Below are positions 7,087-16,683 of a stretch of DNA of 64,000 bases, in pieces (the first letter of the stretch is position 1; every line of letters begins with the position of its first letter). Under the pieces are notes generated by a model, which saw only the letters and a program-made list of their open reading frames with translations, did no database searches and was not told where the DNA came from. The DNA lies in NCBI RefSeq assembly GCF_004151485.1, contig NZ_SBFF01000001.1:372001-436000 (forward strand), in the 5' to 3' direction. Position numbers and translations under genes: made by a program. This DNA comes from Sphingosinicella sp. CPCC 101087. GTDB lineage: Bacteria > Pseudomonadota > Alphaproteobacteria > Sphingomonadales > Sphingomonadaceae.

Positions 7087-8811
7087 ATGCTCGTCTATGG
7101 CGACCGAAGCGAGCTGGCGGACCCCAGATCCTGCCTCGATCGGCTCGGCCGCGATCTCGCCGCTCTGTCGACGCAGCCGCCGGGGCTGAACCGCCATTCC
7201 GAACTCGTGTTCGCCCTGATCGAGGCGGGCCGTCTTCTCCAGGGCGTGGCGGATGCCGATTTCCGCCTGGTCGGCGCCGACCGCCGGACACCCGGCACGC
7301 GCGAGATAAGCGCTCTGCTCCAGGCCTTGGCGGCGGCCGTCTGCCGCTCCTGGGACAGCGAATTCGGCGGGCCGCTCATGCTTCCGGACGTCCCCTCCCC
7401 GCTCGGGCTACCGGAGACGGTCGAGCTGCGCACGCCGGAGGGCTTTGCTTATTACGGCCTCTATCCCGAGGCCTATATCGACGCGGCGCGGCGCCTGCGC
7501 CTCAGCGGACCACCGCGGGTGATCGGCATCAGGAGCATCGGGACCAGCCTCGGGGCGCTCGCCGCCGCCGCCCTCGGAGCACCGCCGCCGACGACCGTCC
7601 GCCCGATCGGCGATCCGGCAGACCGCCGGCTCGCGATTTCGGCCGATCTGGCCGCCGACCTGCTTTCCCCGCGCAACGCGCACTTCGTCATCGTCGACGA
7701 AGGCCCCGGCCGCTCCGGAAGCTCCTTCGCGTCGGTGGCCATCTGGCTGCGGGCGCGCCGCGTGCCGCTGGACCGTATCGCCTTCCTGCCGAGCCACGCC
7801 GGCGACCCGGGGCCCCAAGCCACGCCCCGGCACCGCCAGGTCTGGACTGGCGCGCAGCGCGTCGCTGCCGACCTCGGGCCTGCCCTGCCGCGGCTGCTCG
7901 CTGCATGGGCGGAGGATCGGATAGGTCCAATCGAAGGGCCGCTGATCGATATCTCGGCCGGCGCTTGGCGCAAGCGGGTCTATCCCGACGAATCGGCTTG
8001 GCCGGCGGTGATACCGGGGCAGGAGCGGCGCAAATTCCTCGCATCGGTCGGCGGCTCGACCTGGCTGCTCAAGTTCGCCGGCCTGGGCGTCGAAGGTCGC
8101 AGGCGGCTAGCCTGCGCGCGCACCCTCCACGCTGCCGGCCTGGTGCCTGAACCGCGGGACCTCATCCACGGTTTCCTCATCGAACGGTGGCAAAGCGACC
8201 GCAGCCCGCTCGCCGTCGGGGCGAAGCCGATGGCCGCGATCGCCCGCTATCTCGGCGTGCGGGCCCGTCTGCTGCCCGCCGCCGAAGGGAGCGGCGCCGA
8301 TCTCGCCCAGCTTTTCGCACTGGCCTCGCGCAATTGCCGCCTGGCGCTCGGTGCCGAAGCCGCCTCCGCGCTGGACCGGTGGAAGGCGCGCCTGAGTGCG
8401 CTGGAAGCTCGGGTGCGTCGGGTCGCCACCGACAATCGTCTCGATCGGCACGAATGGCTCGATCTCCCCGGCAAGCCCTTGCTCAAGGCGGACGCCGTCG
8501 ACCACCATGCGGGGCACGATCTGATCGGTTGCCAGGATATAGCCTGGGACGTGGCCGGCGCCGCGGTCGAGTTCGACCTCGACCCGCCCGCCGCCGCCCG
8601 CCTCGCCGCCGCAGTCGGCCGCGCCGCCGGCCGGAAAGTCGATCCGGAGCTGTGCGAATTCCTTACCTTGGCCTATCTCGCCTTCCGCATGGGCCAAGTG
8701 AAGCTCGCGGCGGAATCCGCCGGAGCGTGGCCGGGGGAAATGGTCCGGCTCGACGCCCGCGCTGCCGGCTATGCGCATCGACTTGAGCGCCGGCTCGCCC
8801 GGGCCGCCTGA
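7087..8811 (+). CDS. Unrecognised PRTase-like plus kinase-like two-domain protein
   Basis: About 574 residues, no family name recognised. The first half looks like a phosphoribosyltransferase: VIGIRSIGTSLGA resembles the pyrophosphate loop and VIVDEGPGRSGSS (about residues 201-213) the PRPP-binding motif. The last third (about residues 345-570) has traits of an aminoglycoside-phosphotransferase-like kinase: a Lys in WLLKF after a glycine turn, then HAGHDLIGCQDIAWDVAG near 470-490, comparable to the APH metal-binding DxxWDxA segment. ATG 7087 is used; a longer frame from 6976 lies inside the phosphatase gene. Together with the neighbouring phosphatase this suggests chemistry on a phosphoribosyl or phospho-sugar, but no reaction can be claimed. 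Confidence 0.72.
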   Translation: MLVYGDRSELADPRSCLDRLGRDLAALSTQPPGLNRHSELVFALIEAGRLLQGVADADFRLVGADRRTPGTREISALLQALAAAVCRSWDSEFGGPLMLPDVPSPLGLPETVELRTPEGFAYYGLYPEAYIDAARRLRLSGPPRVIGIRSIGTSLGALAAAALGAPPPTTVRPIGDPADRRLAISADLAADLLSPRNAHFVIVDEGPGRSGSSFASVAIWLRARRVPLDRIAFLPSHAGDPGPQATPRHRQVWTGAQRVAADLGPALPRLLAAWAEDRIGPIEGPLIDISAGAWRKRVYPDESAWPAVIPGQERRKFLASVGGSTWLLKFAGLGVEGRRRLACARTLHAAGLVPEPRDLIHGFLIERWQSDRSPLAVGAKPMAAIARYLGVRARLLPAAEGSGADLAQLFALASRNCRLALGAEAASALDRWKARLSALEARVRRVATDNRLDRHEWLDLPGKPLLKADAVDHHAGHDLIGCQDIAWDVAGAAVEFDLDPPAAARLAAAVGRAAGRKVDPELCEFLTLAYLAFRMGQVKLAAESAGAWPGEMVRLDARAAGYAHRLERRLARAA

Positions 8812-8860
8812 TCGCGTGATCGGGAAGTTCCCCGGGCGGGATCCACCCTCCTTTCATGTC

Positions 8861-8894
8861 ACTTCCGTAATGAAAAGATACACTTGCGTAATGA
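8861..8894. promoter_or_regulatory. Tandem 13-base repeats with 21-base period
   Basis: ACTT(C/G)CGTAATGA occurs at 8861-8873 and 8882-8894, one mismatch, 21 bases apart, so both copies face the same side of the helix. A short dyad TCCG-N4-CGGA follows at 8895-8906. The pair lies in the 206-base gap before the rightward glycan operon and is a good candidate activator or repressor site. Confidence 0.4.
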
Positions 8895-9017
8895 TCCGCA
8901 TACGGAACCAAGCCGGAAATCCGCCGTTTGTGAAGGGTTGATGAAGAAGCTGCTGTGAATATTCGAAACCTGAGCTTTCTCAAAGACTAACCTGGATTAA
9001 TTACGGGGGACTCGAAG

Positions 9018-10130
9018 TTGCCTGAAAGAATAATCGTAACCGGAGGTGCCGGTTTCATCGGTAGGGCCGTGACGGGCGAACTGCTGCGGCGCGGGCACGA
9101 GGTCCGGGTGCTCGACAGTCTGATCGACCAGGTCCATGGTGGCGGCGTCCCCGCGGATTTTCCGGCCGAAGCCGAGCTTATCCGCGGCGATGTCCGCGAC
9201 CGCGACGTGGTCGCTCGGGCGCTGGACGGCGTGGATGCAGTCATCCACCTCGCGGCCGAGGTCGGGGTCGGCCAGTCCATGTATGCGGTCGAGCGCTACA
9301 CCTCGGTAAACGAACTCGGCACCGCGGTCCTTTTCGAGAGGTTGATCGAGCGCCCCGTACGCCGGGTCGTCACCGCGTCGTCGATGAGCATCTACGGTGA
9401 GGGCCTCTATCTCGATGCCGACGGCCGCCCGGTGGAGGATGCCGAGCGCCGCCCGCGCGTCTCCGCCGCCGAGGGCTGGGATCCGCTGGACCGTCAGGGC
9501 CGCCCGCTTCGTCCGGTGCCGACCCCTGAATGGAAACGCCCCAGCCTCGCCTCGATCTACGCGCTCGGCAAATATGCGCAGGAGCGCCAGACCCTCATCA
9601 TGACCGGCGCCTACGGCATGGAAGGCGTTTGTCTCAGGCTGTTCAACGTCTACGGGCCGGGTCAGGCGCTCTCGAATCCCTATACCGGCGTACTCGCGAT
9701 CTTCGCATCGCGCCTGCTCAATGGCCAGCGTCCGATGATCTTCGAAGATGGCGAGCAGCGCCGCGACTTCGTCTATGTCGGCGACGTCGCAAGGGCTTTC
9801 GCCGATGCGCTGGAGAAGCCCGAGACGAATGGCGAGGTGTTCAACATCGGCTCTGGCCGCGACCGCAGCGTCTCCGAAGTGGCGCGCGAGCTGGCCTTGG
9901 CGATGGGCCGGAACGATGTAGAGCCCGAGATCGTCGGCAAGTCCCGGGTCGGCGACATCCGCCACTGCTTCTGTGACGGGGGCAAGGCGGCCGATAGGCT
10001 CGGCTTTACCGCCCGAAAGGATTTCCGCGAGGGCCTGGCCGAGCTGGCCGAATGGGTCGCCGCCCAGACTGCGCATGACCGCGTCGACGAGGCGCGCGCC
10101 GAGCTGGAAGCGCGGGGGCTGGTGGCATGA
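9018..10130 (+). CDS. NAD-dependent nucleotide-sugar epimerase (dTDP-L-rhamnose 4-epimerase-like)
   Basis: A 370-residue extended short-chain dehydrogenase. TGGAGFIG at the N terminus binds NAD, ASSMSIYGEG and YALGKYAQE supply the catalytic Ser/Tyr/Lys set, and RRDFVYVGDVARAF with VFNIGSGRD is the substrate half. Overall it looks closest to dTDP-L-rhamnose 4-epimerases, though other 4-epimerases are possible. TTG at 9018 is taken as start because GGGGGA lies eight bases upstream and the Rossmann strand begins at once. First gene of the long rightward operon; the next gene overlaps its stop by four bases. Confidence 0.85.
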   Translation: MPERIIVTGGAGFIGRAVTGELLRRGHEVRVLDSLIDQVHGGGVPADFPAEAELIRGDVRDRDVVARALDGVDAVIHLAAEVGVGQSMYAVERYTSVNELGTAVLFERLIERPVRRVVTASSMSIYGEGLYLDADGRPVEDAERRPRVSAAEGWDPLDRQGRPLRPVPTPEWKRPSLASIYALGKYAQERQTLIMTGAYGMEGVCLRLFNVYGPGQALSNPYTGVLAIFASRLLNGQRPMIFEDGEQRRDFVYVGDVARAFADALEKPETNGEVFNIGSGRDRSVSEVARELALAMGRNDVEPEIVGKSRVGDIRHCFCDGGKAADRLGFTARKDFREGLAELAEWVAAQTAHDRVDEARAELEARGLVA

Positions 10131-11218
10131 GATCGCCCGCCACGTCCGCCCCGATCCTGATCACCGGCGGCGCAGGCTTCATCGGCAGCAACATCGCCGA
10201 CGCCCTTGCGGCGGACGGGCACGAGGTAATCGTTTACGATTCCCTCGCCCGGCCCGGGGTCGAGCGCAATCTCGGCTGGCTTCGAGAGCGGCACGGCGCG
10301 CGGATCGTGCCCATCGTCGCCGACATCCGCGACGAGGACGAGCTGCGCCGCGCCGCCGCCGGGGTCCAGGCCGTCTTCCACATGGCCGCCCAGGTGGCGG
10401 TCACCACCAGCCTTGCCGACCCGCGCGAGGATTTCGAGATCAATCTGCGCGGCACGCTGAACCTCCTGGATGCGTTGCGCATGCGGGGCGAGCCGGTCCC
10501 CCTGATCTTCGCGTCGACCAACAAGGTTTATGGGGACCTCGCCGACATCCCCTTCATTCTCGAAGACGAACGCTATGTCCCGGGCGACGCGGGGGTCCGC
10601 ACGCACGGCATAGACGAGACCCGGCCGCTCGATTTCCACACGCCCTATGGCTGCTCCAAAGGCGCCGCCGATCAATATGTGCTCGATTATTGCCGCAGCT
10701 ACGCTCTGCCGACCGCCGTGGTGCGAATGAGCTGCATCTACGGCAGGCGGCAGATGGGAACGGAAGATCAGGGCTGGGTCGCTCATTTCCTGATCCGGGC
10801 TCTCGAGGGCGCGCCGATCACGCTCTATGGCGACGGCTGCCAGGTGCGCGACATCCTCGACGTCTCCAATGCGGTCGAGGCCTATCTCGCCGCCTGGCGG
10901 CGAATCGAACGGGTCGCCGGGCGCGCCTTCAACCTGGGCGGCGGCCCCGCCAATGCCGTGTCGCTGCGCGAACTCATCGCCCATATCGGAGCTCTGACCG
11001 GCCGCGAGGTCTCGGTGCGGCACGAGGATTGGCGGGCCGGCGACCAGCGCTATTTCGTCGCCGACACCAGGGCCGTGCGCGACACGCTCGGCCTTTCGTC
11101 GCCGGTGCCCTGGCGCGAGGGAGTCGCCCGGCTCGCCGAATGGCTCGAAAGCGACCGGCAACCCGCCAATACTGCGCCGCACAAGACGTCGCTCGCGGCT
11201 GCGGAGGCCCGGGCATGA
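10127..11218 (+). CDS. NAD-dependent epimerase (CDP-paratose 2-epimerase-like)
   Basis: A 363-residue extended SDR enzyme. [10 protein letters not shown] at the start, FASTNKVYGD and YGCSKGAADQYVLDY in the middle, and FNLGGGPAN in the C-terminal half resemble RfbE-type CDP-paratose (tyvelose) 2-epimerases, whose STNKVYGD and YGCSKG motifs are distinctive. UDP- or GDP-sugar epimerisation is an alternative. ATG 10127 overlaps the previous stop by four bases, and its own stop overlaps the glycosyltransferase start in the same way, so it is translationally coupled on both sides. Confidence 0.83.
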   Translation: MRSPATSAPILITGGAGFIGSNIADALAADGHEVIVYDSLARPGVERNLGWLRERHGARIVPIVADIRDEDELRRAAAGVQAVFHMAAQVAVTTSLADPREDFEINLRGTLNLLDALRMRGEPVPLIFASTNKVYGDLADIPFILEDERYVPGDAGVRTHGIDETRPLDFHTPYGCSKGAADQYVLDYCRSYALPTAVVRMSCIYGRRQMGTEDQGWVAHFLIRALEGAPITLYGDGCQVRDILDVSNAVEAYLAAWRRIERVAGRAFNLGGGPANAVSLRELIAHIGALTGREVSVRHEDWRAGDQRYFVADTRAVRDTLGLSSPVPWREGVARLAEWLESDRQPANTAPHKTSLAAAEARA

Positions 11219-12339
11219 CCAAGCGCCTCAGCGTCCTGGTCACGACCGATGCGGTCGGCGGCGTCTGGACCTACGGCCTTGATCTCGCCCGCGGCCTGAG
11301 CCGGCTCGACATCGATATCACGCTGGCTGTGCTCGGCCCCTCCCCCACCCCGGTCCAGCAGGCAGCCGCGCGGGGGACTGGGGCGAGGCTGGTCGACACC
11401 CGCCTTCCGCTCGACTGGGTGACCGAGGACCCGTCCGCGCTCACGCGGGCCGGGCAGCGGATCGCCGAGTTGGCCGGCGAGGTCGGCGCCGATCTCGTCC
11501 AGCTTAACTCGCCCGCTTTGGCCGCCGGGATAAGCTTCCCGGTGCCGCTGGCCGCCGTCATGCATAGCTGCGTCGCCACCTGGTGGGAGGCCGTGCACGG
11601 CACCGACCTTCCGCAGGATTTCGTCTGGCGGACCGGCCGCGTCGCCGCCGGCCTGGCGAACGCCGACAAGGTCGTGACGCCCAGCGCTGCCTTCGGCGAG
11701 GCAGTGCGCCGCTGCTACCGCCTCGCGGAGGCGCCTGCGACGGTGCTCAACGGCCGTTCCCCGCTCCGGCTGCCCGAGGCCGCGGGGCATGATTTCTGCT
11801 TCACCGCTGGCCGTCTGTGGGACGCGGGCAAGAATCTGGCGACCCTCGACGCGGCCGCCGCTCGGATCGGCATTCCCTTCCATGCTGCCGGGCCGACCAC
11901 CGGGCCCAACGGCGCGACTGCCACGTTCGAACATCTCCATTGCCTCGGCTCGATCGAGGAAGCGGAGATAGGCCGCTGGCTGTCGGCTCGCCCGGTCTTC
12001 GCCTCTGCCGCCCTGTACGAACCGTTTGGCCTCGCCGTCCTGGAGGCGGCGATGGCCGGCTGCCCCCTGGTACTGTCCGACATCCCCACCTTCCGCGAGC
12101 TGTGGGAGGATGCGGCCGTGTTCGTGCCCCCCACCGACGCGGATGGCTTTGCCGAGGCGATTGCGGATCTGGCGGGAGACGATTTCGCGCGCGCCGCCCG
12201 CGGCCGCGCCGCCAAGGCCCGTGCGGCGCGCTACACGCCGGAGGCGATGGCCGCCCGAATGGCGGAGATCTACCGGGGATTGGTGAAGGCCGAGCGGGCT
12301 CCGAAGGGGAAGTCCGGGACGATGGTGGCCGCGGCATGA
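11215..12339 (+). CDS. Glycosyltransferase family 4
   Basis: A 374-residue GT-B glycosyltransferase. The N-terminal half starts with LVTTDAVGGVWTYGLDLA, the glycine-rich acceptor loop; the C-terminal half has FTAGRLWDAGKN and the E-x7-E donor motif in YEPFGLAVLEAAMAGCPLV, as in GT4 retaining enzymes. Start ATG 11215 overlaps the epimerase stop by four bases; a longer open frame to the left is out-of-frame shadow of the epimerase gene. Cytoplasmic. It probably adds one of the sugars made by the neighbouring epimerases or the UDP-xylose-forming enzyme. Confidence 0.87.
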   Translation: MTKRLSVLVTTDAVGGVWTYGLDLARGLSRLDIDITLAVLGPSPTPVQQAAARGTGARLVDTRLPLDWVTEDPSALTRAGQRIAELAGEVGADLVQLNSPALAAGISFPVPLAAVMHSCVATWWEAVHGTDLPQDFVWRTGRVAAGLANADKVVTPSAAFGEAVRRCYRLAEAPATVLNGRSPLRLPEAAGHDFCFTAGRLWDAGKNLATLDAAAARIGIPFHAAGPTTGPNGATATFEHLHCLGSIEEAEIGRWLSARPVFASAALYEPFGLAVLEAAMAGCPLVLSDIPTFRELWEDAAVFVPPTDADGFAEAIADLAGDDFARAARGRAAKARAARYTPEAMAARMAEIYRGLVKAERAPKGKSGTMVAAA

Positions 12340-13445
12340 GGATCGTCTATTTCACCCATTCGCTGCGCTCCTGCTGGAATCACGGCAACGCCCACTTCCT
12401 GCGCGGCGTCCTTCGCGAGCTGATCCACGCGGGCCATGACGTCGCCGTCTGGGAGCCCGAGGGCGCGTGGAGCCTCGCCAATCTTCTCGCGGACCACGGC
12501 GAAGCGGGCCTCGCCGCCTGGCGCGATGCCTATCCGGAGCTTTCCTCGCGCAGTTACGGGCCCGATGCGGATCTCGAGGAAATGGTCGATGGCGCGGGCC
12601 TCGTCCTTGTCCACGAGTGGAACGACCCGGATCTGGTCGCGCGGCTCGGACGCCTGCGCGCCCGCGGCGGCGACTTCCTGCTGCTGTTCCACGACACCCA
12701 TCACCGCGCCGTCTCGGCGCCCGACGAGCTCAGGGGCTGCAATCTTCCGGCCTATGACGGCATCCTCGCTTTTGGAGAATCGCTCGCGCGCGTCTACCGC
12801 GAGATGGGCTGGGGCGACGACGTCTTCGTCTGGCACGAGGCGGCCGACACGCGCCTGTTTCACCCTCCGACGCAGCCCACGACCCGCGAAGGGTTGGTGT
12901 GGATCGGCAATTGGGGCGACGGCGAGCGCACACGCGAGCTCGAGGAATATCTGCTCCAACCGGCGCGCGAGGCCGGCCTGCCGCTCGACATTTATGGCGT
13001 TCGCTATCCGGAGGCCGCGAAACGAACGCTGAAGCGCGAAGGCGCCGCTTACCATGGATGGCTCGCCAATGCCCGCGCGCCGGAGATATTCGCGCGCCAT
13101 CTCGCCACCGTCCACGTTCCGCGCCGCTTCTATGCCGCCTTGCTTCCCGGAATCCCGACGATCCGGATGTTCGAGGCGCTGGCCTGTGGCATTCCTTTGG
13201 TCACCGCCCCGTGGAGCGACAGCGAGCATCTGTTCCGGCCCGGAACCGACTATCTCGTCGCCCCCGACGGCGCCGCCATGACCCGGCACCTGCGGGCCCT
13301 CGCAGCCGACGCGGACCTGCGCCGAAGTCTTGCGGCGCACGGGCTGGAGACGATCCGCGCCCGCCACAGCTGCGCCCACCGCGCCGCCGAGCTCGTCTCG
13401 ATCGCCGGGCGGCTGCGCGGAAATCGATTGGAGAAAGTTGCATGA
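12336..13445 (+). CDS. CgeB-family glycosyltransferase, first copy
   Basis: A 369-residue protein of the CgeB type (GT-B-like, named after a Bacillus spore-coat gene). It begins with VYFTHSLRSCWNHGNAHFLR, has the central break LVWIGNWGDGERTRE, and ends with the donor-site segment RMFEALACGIPLVTAPW followed by HLFRPGTDYLVA. ATG overlaps the GT4 stop by four bases. Three CgeB homologues follow each other here (12336, 13442 and 14527), pointing to a short oligosaccharide assembled by successive transfers. Donor and acceptor are not readable from sequence. Confidence 0.84.
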   Translation: MRIVYFTHSLRSCWNHGNAHFLRGVLRELIHAGHDVAVWEPEGAWSLANLLADHGEAGLAAWRDAYPELSSRSYGPDADLEEMVDGAGLVLVHEWNDPDLVARLGRLRARGGDFLLLFHDTHHRAVSAPDELRGCNLPAYDGILAFGESLARVYREMGWGDDVFVWHEAADTRLFHPPTQPTTREGLVWIGNWGDGERTRELEEYLLQPAREAGLPLDIYGVRYPEAAKRTLKREGAAYHGWLANARAPEIFARHLATVHVPRRFYAALLPGIPTIRMFEALACGIPLVTAPWSDSEHLFRPGTDYLVAPDGAAMTRHLRALAADADLRRSLAAHGLETIRARHSCAHRAAELVSIAGRLRGNRLEKVA

Positions 13446-14530
13446 AGATTGCCTTTTACGGCTCCAGCCTCCTTTCCTCCTACTGGAACGGGGCGGCGAC
13501 CTACTATCGCGGCCTGCTGCGCGACCTCGCCGCGCGCGGCTATGAAATCACCTTCTACGAACCCGACGCCTTCGATCGGCAGAAGCATCGCGACATCGAC
13601 CCCCCCGAATGGGCGAAGGTGGTCGTGTGGGACGCGACCCCGGACGGCCTCCGGCGCGTTTTGGCCGAGGCGAAGCAGGCCGACATCGTCGTCAAGGCCA
13701 GTGGCGTCGGCGTGTTCGACGCCGAGTTGCTCCAGGGCGTGATCGACCATAGCCGCGAAGGGGCGCTCCGTCTGTTCTGGGACGTCGATGCCGCCGCGAC
13801 CCTCGAAGAGATGCGAGGCGACGCAGGCCATCCGGTGCGCCGCGCCCTTTCCGCCCTCGACATGGTGCTGACCTATGGTGGCGGGCCGCCGGTGGTTGCG
13901 GCCTATCAGGGATTCGGCGCCGCCCGTTGCGTCCCGATCTACAACGCGCTCGACCCTTCCACCCATCATCCGGTGGAGCCCGACCCGCGCTTCGCTTCCG
14001 ATTTGGCCTTTCTAGGCAACAGGCTTCCCGATCGCGAGGCGCGGGTGGAGGAATTCTTCCTCAAGGCCGCCGCCTCGCTCCCGGATCGGGCCTTCCTGAT
14101 CGGCGGCAATGGGTGGGAGACCAAGACGATGCCGTCCAATGTCCGCCATCTCGGCCACGTCTACACACGCGAGCACAACGCGTTCAACGCGACTCCCCGG
14201 GCGGTGCTCAACGTCGCGCGCGACAGCATGGCCGATATCGGCTTCTCGCCGGCCACCCGCGTGTTCGAAGCGGCCGGCGCCGGAGCCTGCCTGATCACGG
14301 ATGCGTGGGAGGGGATCGAGATGTTCCTCAAGCCCGGCGAGGAAGTGCTGGTCGCCCGCGACGGCGCCGACGTCGCGGATCATTTGCGCGGCCTCACGCC
14401 GGAGGTGGCCCGACGAATAGGCAAGGCGGCGCTGGAACGAGTCCGTGCGGAGCATAGCTACGCCCGTCGCGGGGCTCAGGTCGACGCGATCCTCCGCAAG
14501 GCGGCGCGCCCGGAAAGGAATGCGGCATGA
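13442..14530 (+). CDS. CgeB-family glycosyltransferase, second copy
   Basis: A 362-residue homologue of its neighbours. The start [20 protein letters not shown] shows the CgeB acceptor loop; [18 protein letters not shown] opens the second Rossmann domain; [20 protein letters not shown] and [14 protein letters not shown] form the donor pocket. ATG 13442 overlaps the previous stop by four bases and its own stop overlaps the next ATG. Divergence from the two other copies is large, so they probably act on different sugars rather than being recent duplicates. Confidence 0.85.
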   Translation: MKIAFYGSSLLSSYWNGAATYYRGLLRDLAARGYEITFYEPDAFDRQKHRDIDPPEWAKVVVWDATPDGLRRVLAEAKQADIVVKASGVGVFDAELLQGVIDHSREGALRLFWDVDAAATLEEMRGDAGHPVRRALSALDMVLTYGGGPPVVAAYQGFGAARCVPIYNALDPSTHHPVEPDPRFASDLAFLGNRLPDREARVEEFFLKAAASLPDRAFLIGGNGWETKTMPSNVRHLGHVYTREHNAFNATPRAVLNVARDSMADIGFSPATRVFEAAGAGACLITDAWEGIEMFLKPGEEVLVARDGADVADHLRGLTPEVARRIGKAALERVRAEHSYARRGAQVDAILRKAARPERNAA

Positions 14531-16683
14531 AGCTGGTCGTCCTCGGTCTCAGCCTGTCCTCCTCCTGGGGCAACGGCCATGCCACCACCTACCGCTCGCT
14601 GCTCAAGGCGTTCGCGGCCCGCGGCCACGACATATTGTTCCTCGAACGGGACGTGCCCTGGTACCGCGCCCATCGCGACCTCGCCCGGCCGGATTTCTGC
14701 AGTCTGGCCTTCTACCGGACTCCCGAGGAGCTCGCCCGCTGGTCGGACGAGATCGCCTCGGCGGACGCGGTGATGGTCGGCTCCTACGTCCCCGACGGGG
14801 TCGAGGTCGGCCGTTTCGTCCAGCGCACCGCGCGCGGCGTCACCGCCTTCTACGATATCGACACGCCTGTGACGCTGGCGAAGCTGGAGCGGGACGATCA
14901 CGAATATCTCGCGCCCGACCTCATCCCGGGCTTCGACCTCTATCTCTCCTTCACCGGCGGGCCCACGCTAAAGCGGATCGAGCGGGACTATGGATCGCCC
15001 GCCGCCCGCGCCCTCTATTGCTGCGTCGACCCGGCCGCCTACCCGCCGCTCCAGGTCCCGAAGAAGTGGGACCTCTCTTATCTCGGAACCTATAGCGACG
15101 ACCGCCAGCCGACGCTGGAGCGACTGCTTATCGAACCGGCTCGCCGGCTGCCGCATCTGCGCTTCGCCGTCGCCGGTCCGCAATATCCTGAAGGGATCGA
15201 CTGGCCCGCCAATGTCGAGCGGATCGACCATGTCGCGCCGGCGGACCATGCGGCCTTCTACGCCGCTTCGCGCTTCACCCTGAACGTCACCCGTGCCGAC
15301 ATGATTGCTGCCGGCTGGTCTCCTTCGGTGCGTCTGTTCGAAGCCGCGGCCTGCGCCGTCCCGGTCATCTCGGATCGGTGGGACGGGCTAGACAGCCTGC
15401 TCCTGCCGGATCGCGAAATCCTGCTCGCCGACACGACCGAGGACGTCACCGCCCGACTCGCGCGGACCCCCGACGGCGAGGCCGGATCGATCGGCCGCGC
15501 GGCCCGCGCCCGCATTCTCGCCTCGCACACCTCGGCCCATCGGGCCCGATCGCTCGAGACGCTGATCGACGAAGCCGGGGTGGCCCGCGCAAGCGATGAC
15601 AAGACCATAATCAACAGGACTCCGGAGAGGGAGCCGATCATGAAGAATGACAGGTCCAGGACCATATTGGTGACCGGCGGCGCCGGCTTCATCGGGTCGC
15701 ACATCTGCGATGCGCTGATCGCCGAGGGCGCAACCGTCGTCTGCCTCGACAATTTCATGACCGGGAGGCGCGAGAACATCGCCCATCTCGAGCGCGAGGA
15801 ACGGTTCGAACTGTTCGAATGCGACGTGATCGACCGCCTGCCCTACCGGCTCGAAAACGGGCGCGCCCGCTTCGACCAGATCTACCATCTCGCCTGCGCA
15901 GCCTCACCGCCGCATTACCAGGCGGACCCCGAGCATACGATGCTGACCAACGTGCTCGGTACCCGAAACATGCTCCAGCTCGCCGAGCGCACCGGTGCGC
16001 GCCTGCTGCTGACCTCCACGAGCGAAGTCTATGGCGATCCCGAAGTGCATCCGCAGCCGGAAACCTATCGCGGCTGGGTGAGCTGCACGGGGCCGCGCGC
16101 CTGCTATGACGAGGGCAAGCGGGCGGCAGAGACGCTGGCCTTCGATTATCTGCGCAGCGGCCGGGGCGACGTGCGCGTCGCGCGCATCTTCAACACCTAC
16201 GGCCCCCGCATGCGTCCGGACGACGGCCGCGTCGTGTCGAACGTCATCTGCCAGGCGCTCGCCGGTGACGACATCACCGTCTATGGCGATGGCACACAGA
16301 CTCGCAGCTTCTGCTTCGTCAGCGATATGGTCGACGGGCTGATGCGGCTGATGGTCAGCGATCGCGCCGTCGGGGTTCCGGTCAATCTCGGTAACCCGAA
16401 CGAACTCACCGTGATCGACCTCGTACGGCGCGTCCTCGCGCTGACCGGATCGGACTCGCGCATCGTCCACCGCCCTCTGCCCGAGGACGATCCGCGGCGG
16501 CGGCAGCCCGATATAGCCCGCGCGGCCCGGCTGCTCGGCTGGCGGCCCCGGGTCAGCCTGCAGGAAGGGCTCGGAGTGACCACGGCCTGGTTTGCCAAGG
16601 AGGAAGCGTTGCGGCTCGGGCGGCACCAGCCCGAGGACAGGAGCGAAGGCGGCCGGGCGCCCCTGGTCGAAGCGGCGGAATGA
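14527..16683 (+). CDS. Fusion: CgeB glycosyltransferase (third copy) with UDP-glucuronate decarboxylase
   Basis: One uninterrupted 718-codon frame. Residues 1-371 are a CgeB-type transferase ([54 protein letters not shown]). Residues 372-718 are a UDP-xylose synthase-like [42 protein letters not shown], catalytic YDEGK, and [20 protein letters not shown], converting UDP-glucuronate to UDP-xylose. No stop separates them, whereas all other junctions in the operon are ATGA overlaps, and a strong ribosome site precedes an internal ATG at 15640. The cell may make the fusion, the free 347-residue decarboxylase, or both. UDP-xylose would feed the transferases around it. Confidence 0.82.
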   Translation: MKLVVLGLSLSSSWGNGHATTYRSLLKAFAARGHDILFLERDVPWYRAHRDLARPDFCSLAFYRTPEELARWSDEIASADAVMVGSYVPDGVEVGRFVQRTARGVTAFYDIDTPVTLAKLERDDHEYLAPDLIPGFDLYLSFTGGPTLKRIERDYGSPAARALYCCVDPAAYPPLQVPKKWDLSYLGTYSDDRQPTLERLLIEPARRLPHLRFAVAGPQYPEGIDWPANVERIDHVAPADHAAFYAASRFTLNVTRADMIAAGWSPSVRLFEAAACAVPVISDRWDGLDSLLLPDREILLADTTEDVTARLARTPDGEAGSIGRAARARILASHTSAHRARSLETLIDEAGVARASDDKTIINRTPEREPIMKNDRSRTILVTGGAGFIGSHICDALIAEGATVVCLDNFMTGRRENIAHLEREERFELFECDVIDRLPYRLENGRARFDQIYHLACAASPPHYQADPEHTMLTNVLGTRNMLQLAERTGARLLLTSTSEVYGDPEVHPQPETYRGWVSCTGPRACYDEGKRAAETLAFDYLRSGRGDVRVARIFNTYGPRMRPDDGRVVSNVICQALAGDDITVYGDGTQTRSFCFVSDMVDGLMRLMVSDRAVGVPVNLGNPNELTVIDLVRRVLALTGSDSRIVHRPLPEDDPRRRQPDIARAARLLGWRPRVSLQEGLGVTTAWFAKEEALRLGRHQPEDRSEGGRAPLVEAAE
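15624..15642 (+). promoter_or_regulatory. Internal ribosome site and ATG for a free decarboxylase
   Basis: GGAGAGGGAG at 15624-15633 is followed after six bases by ATG 15640, in frame with the large fusion and exactly at the start of the UDP-glucuronate decarboxylase domain. It is one of the best Shine-Dalgarno sequences in the operon and suggests independent initiation (347 residues, ending 16683). Confidence 0.6.

Noticed and set aside
9973-11214. Long N-terminal extension in frame with the GT4 gene
   Set aside because: Translates to Arg/Pro-rich noise within the epimerase genes; the ATGA overlap at 11215 and the domain start decide the true beginning.
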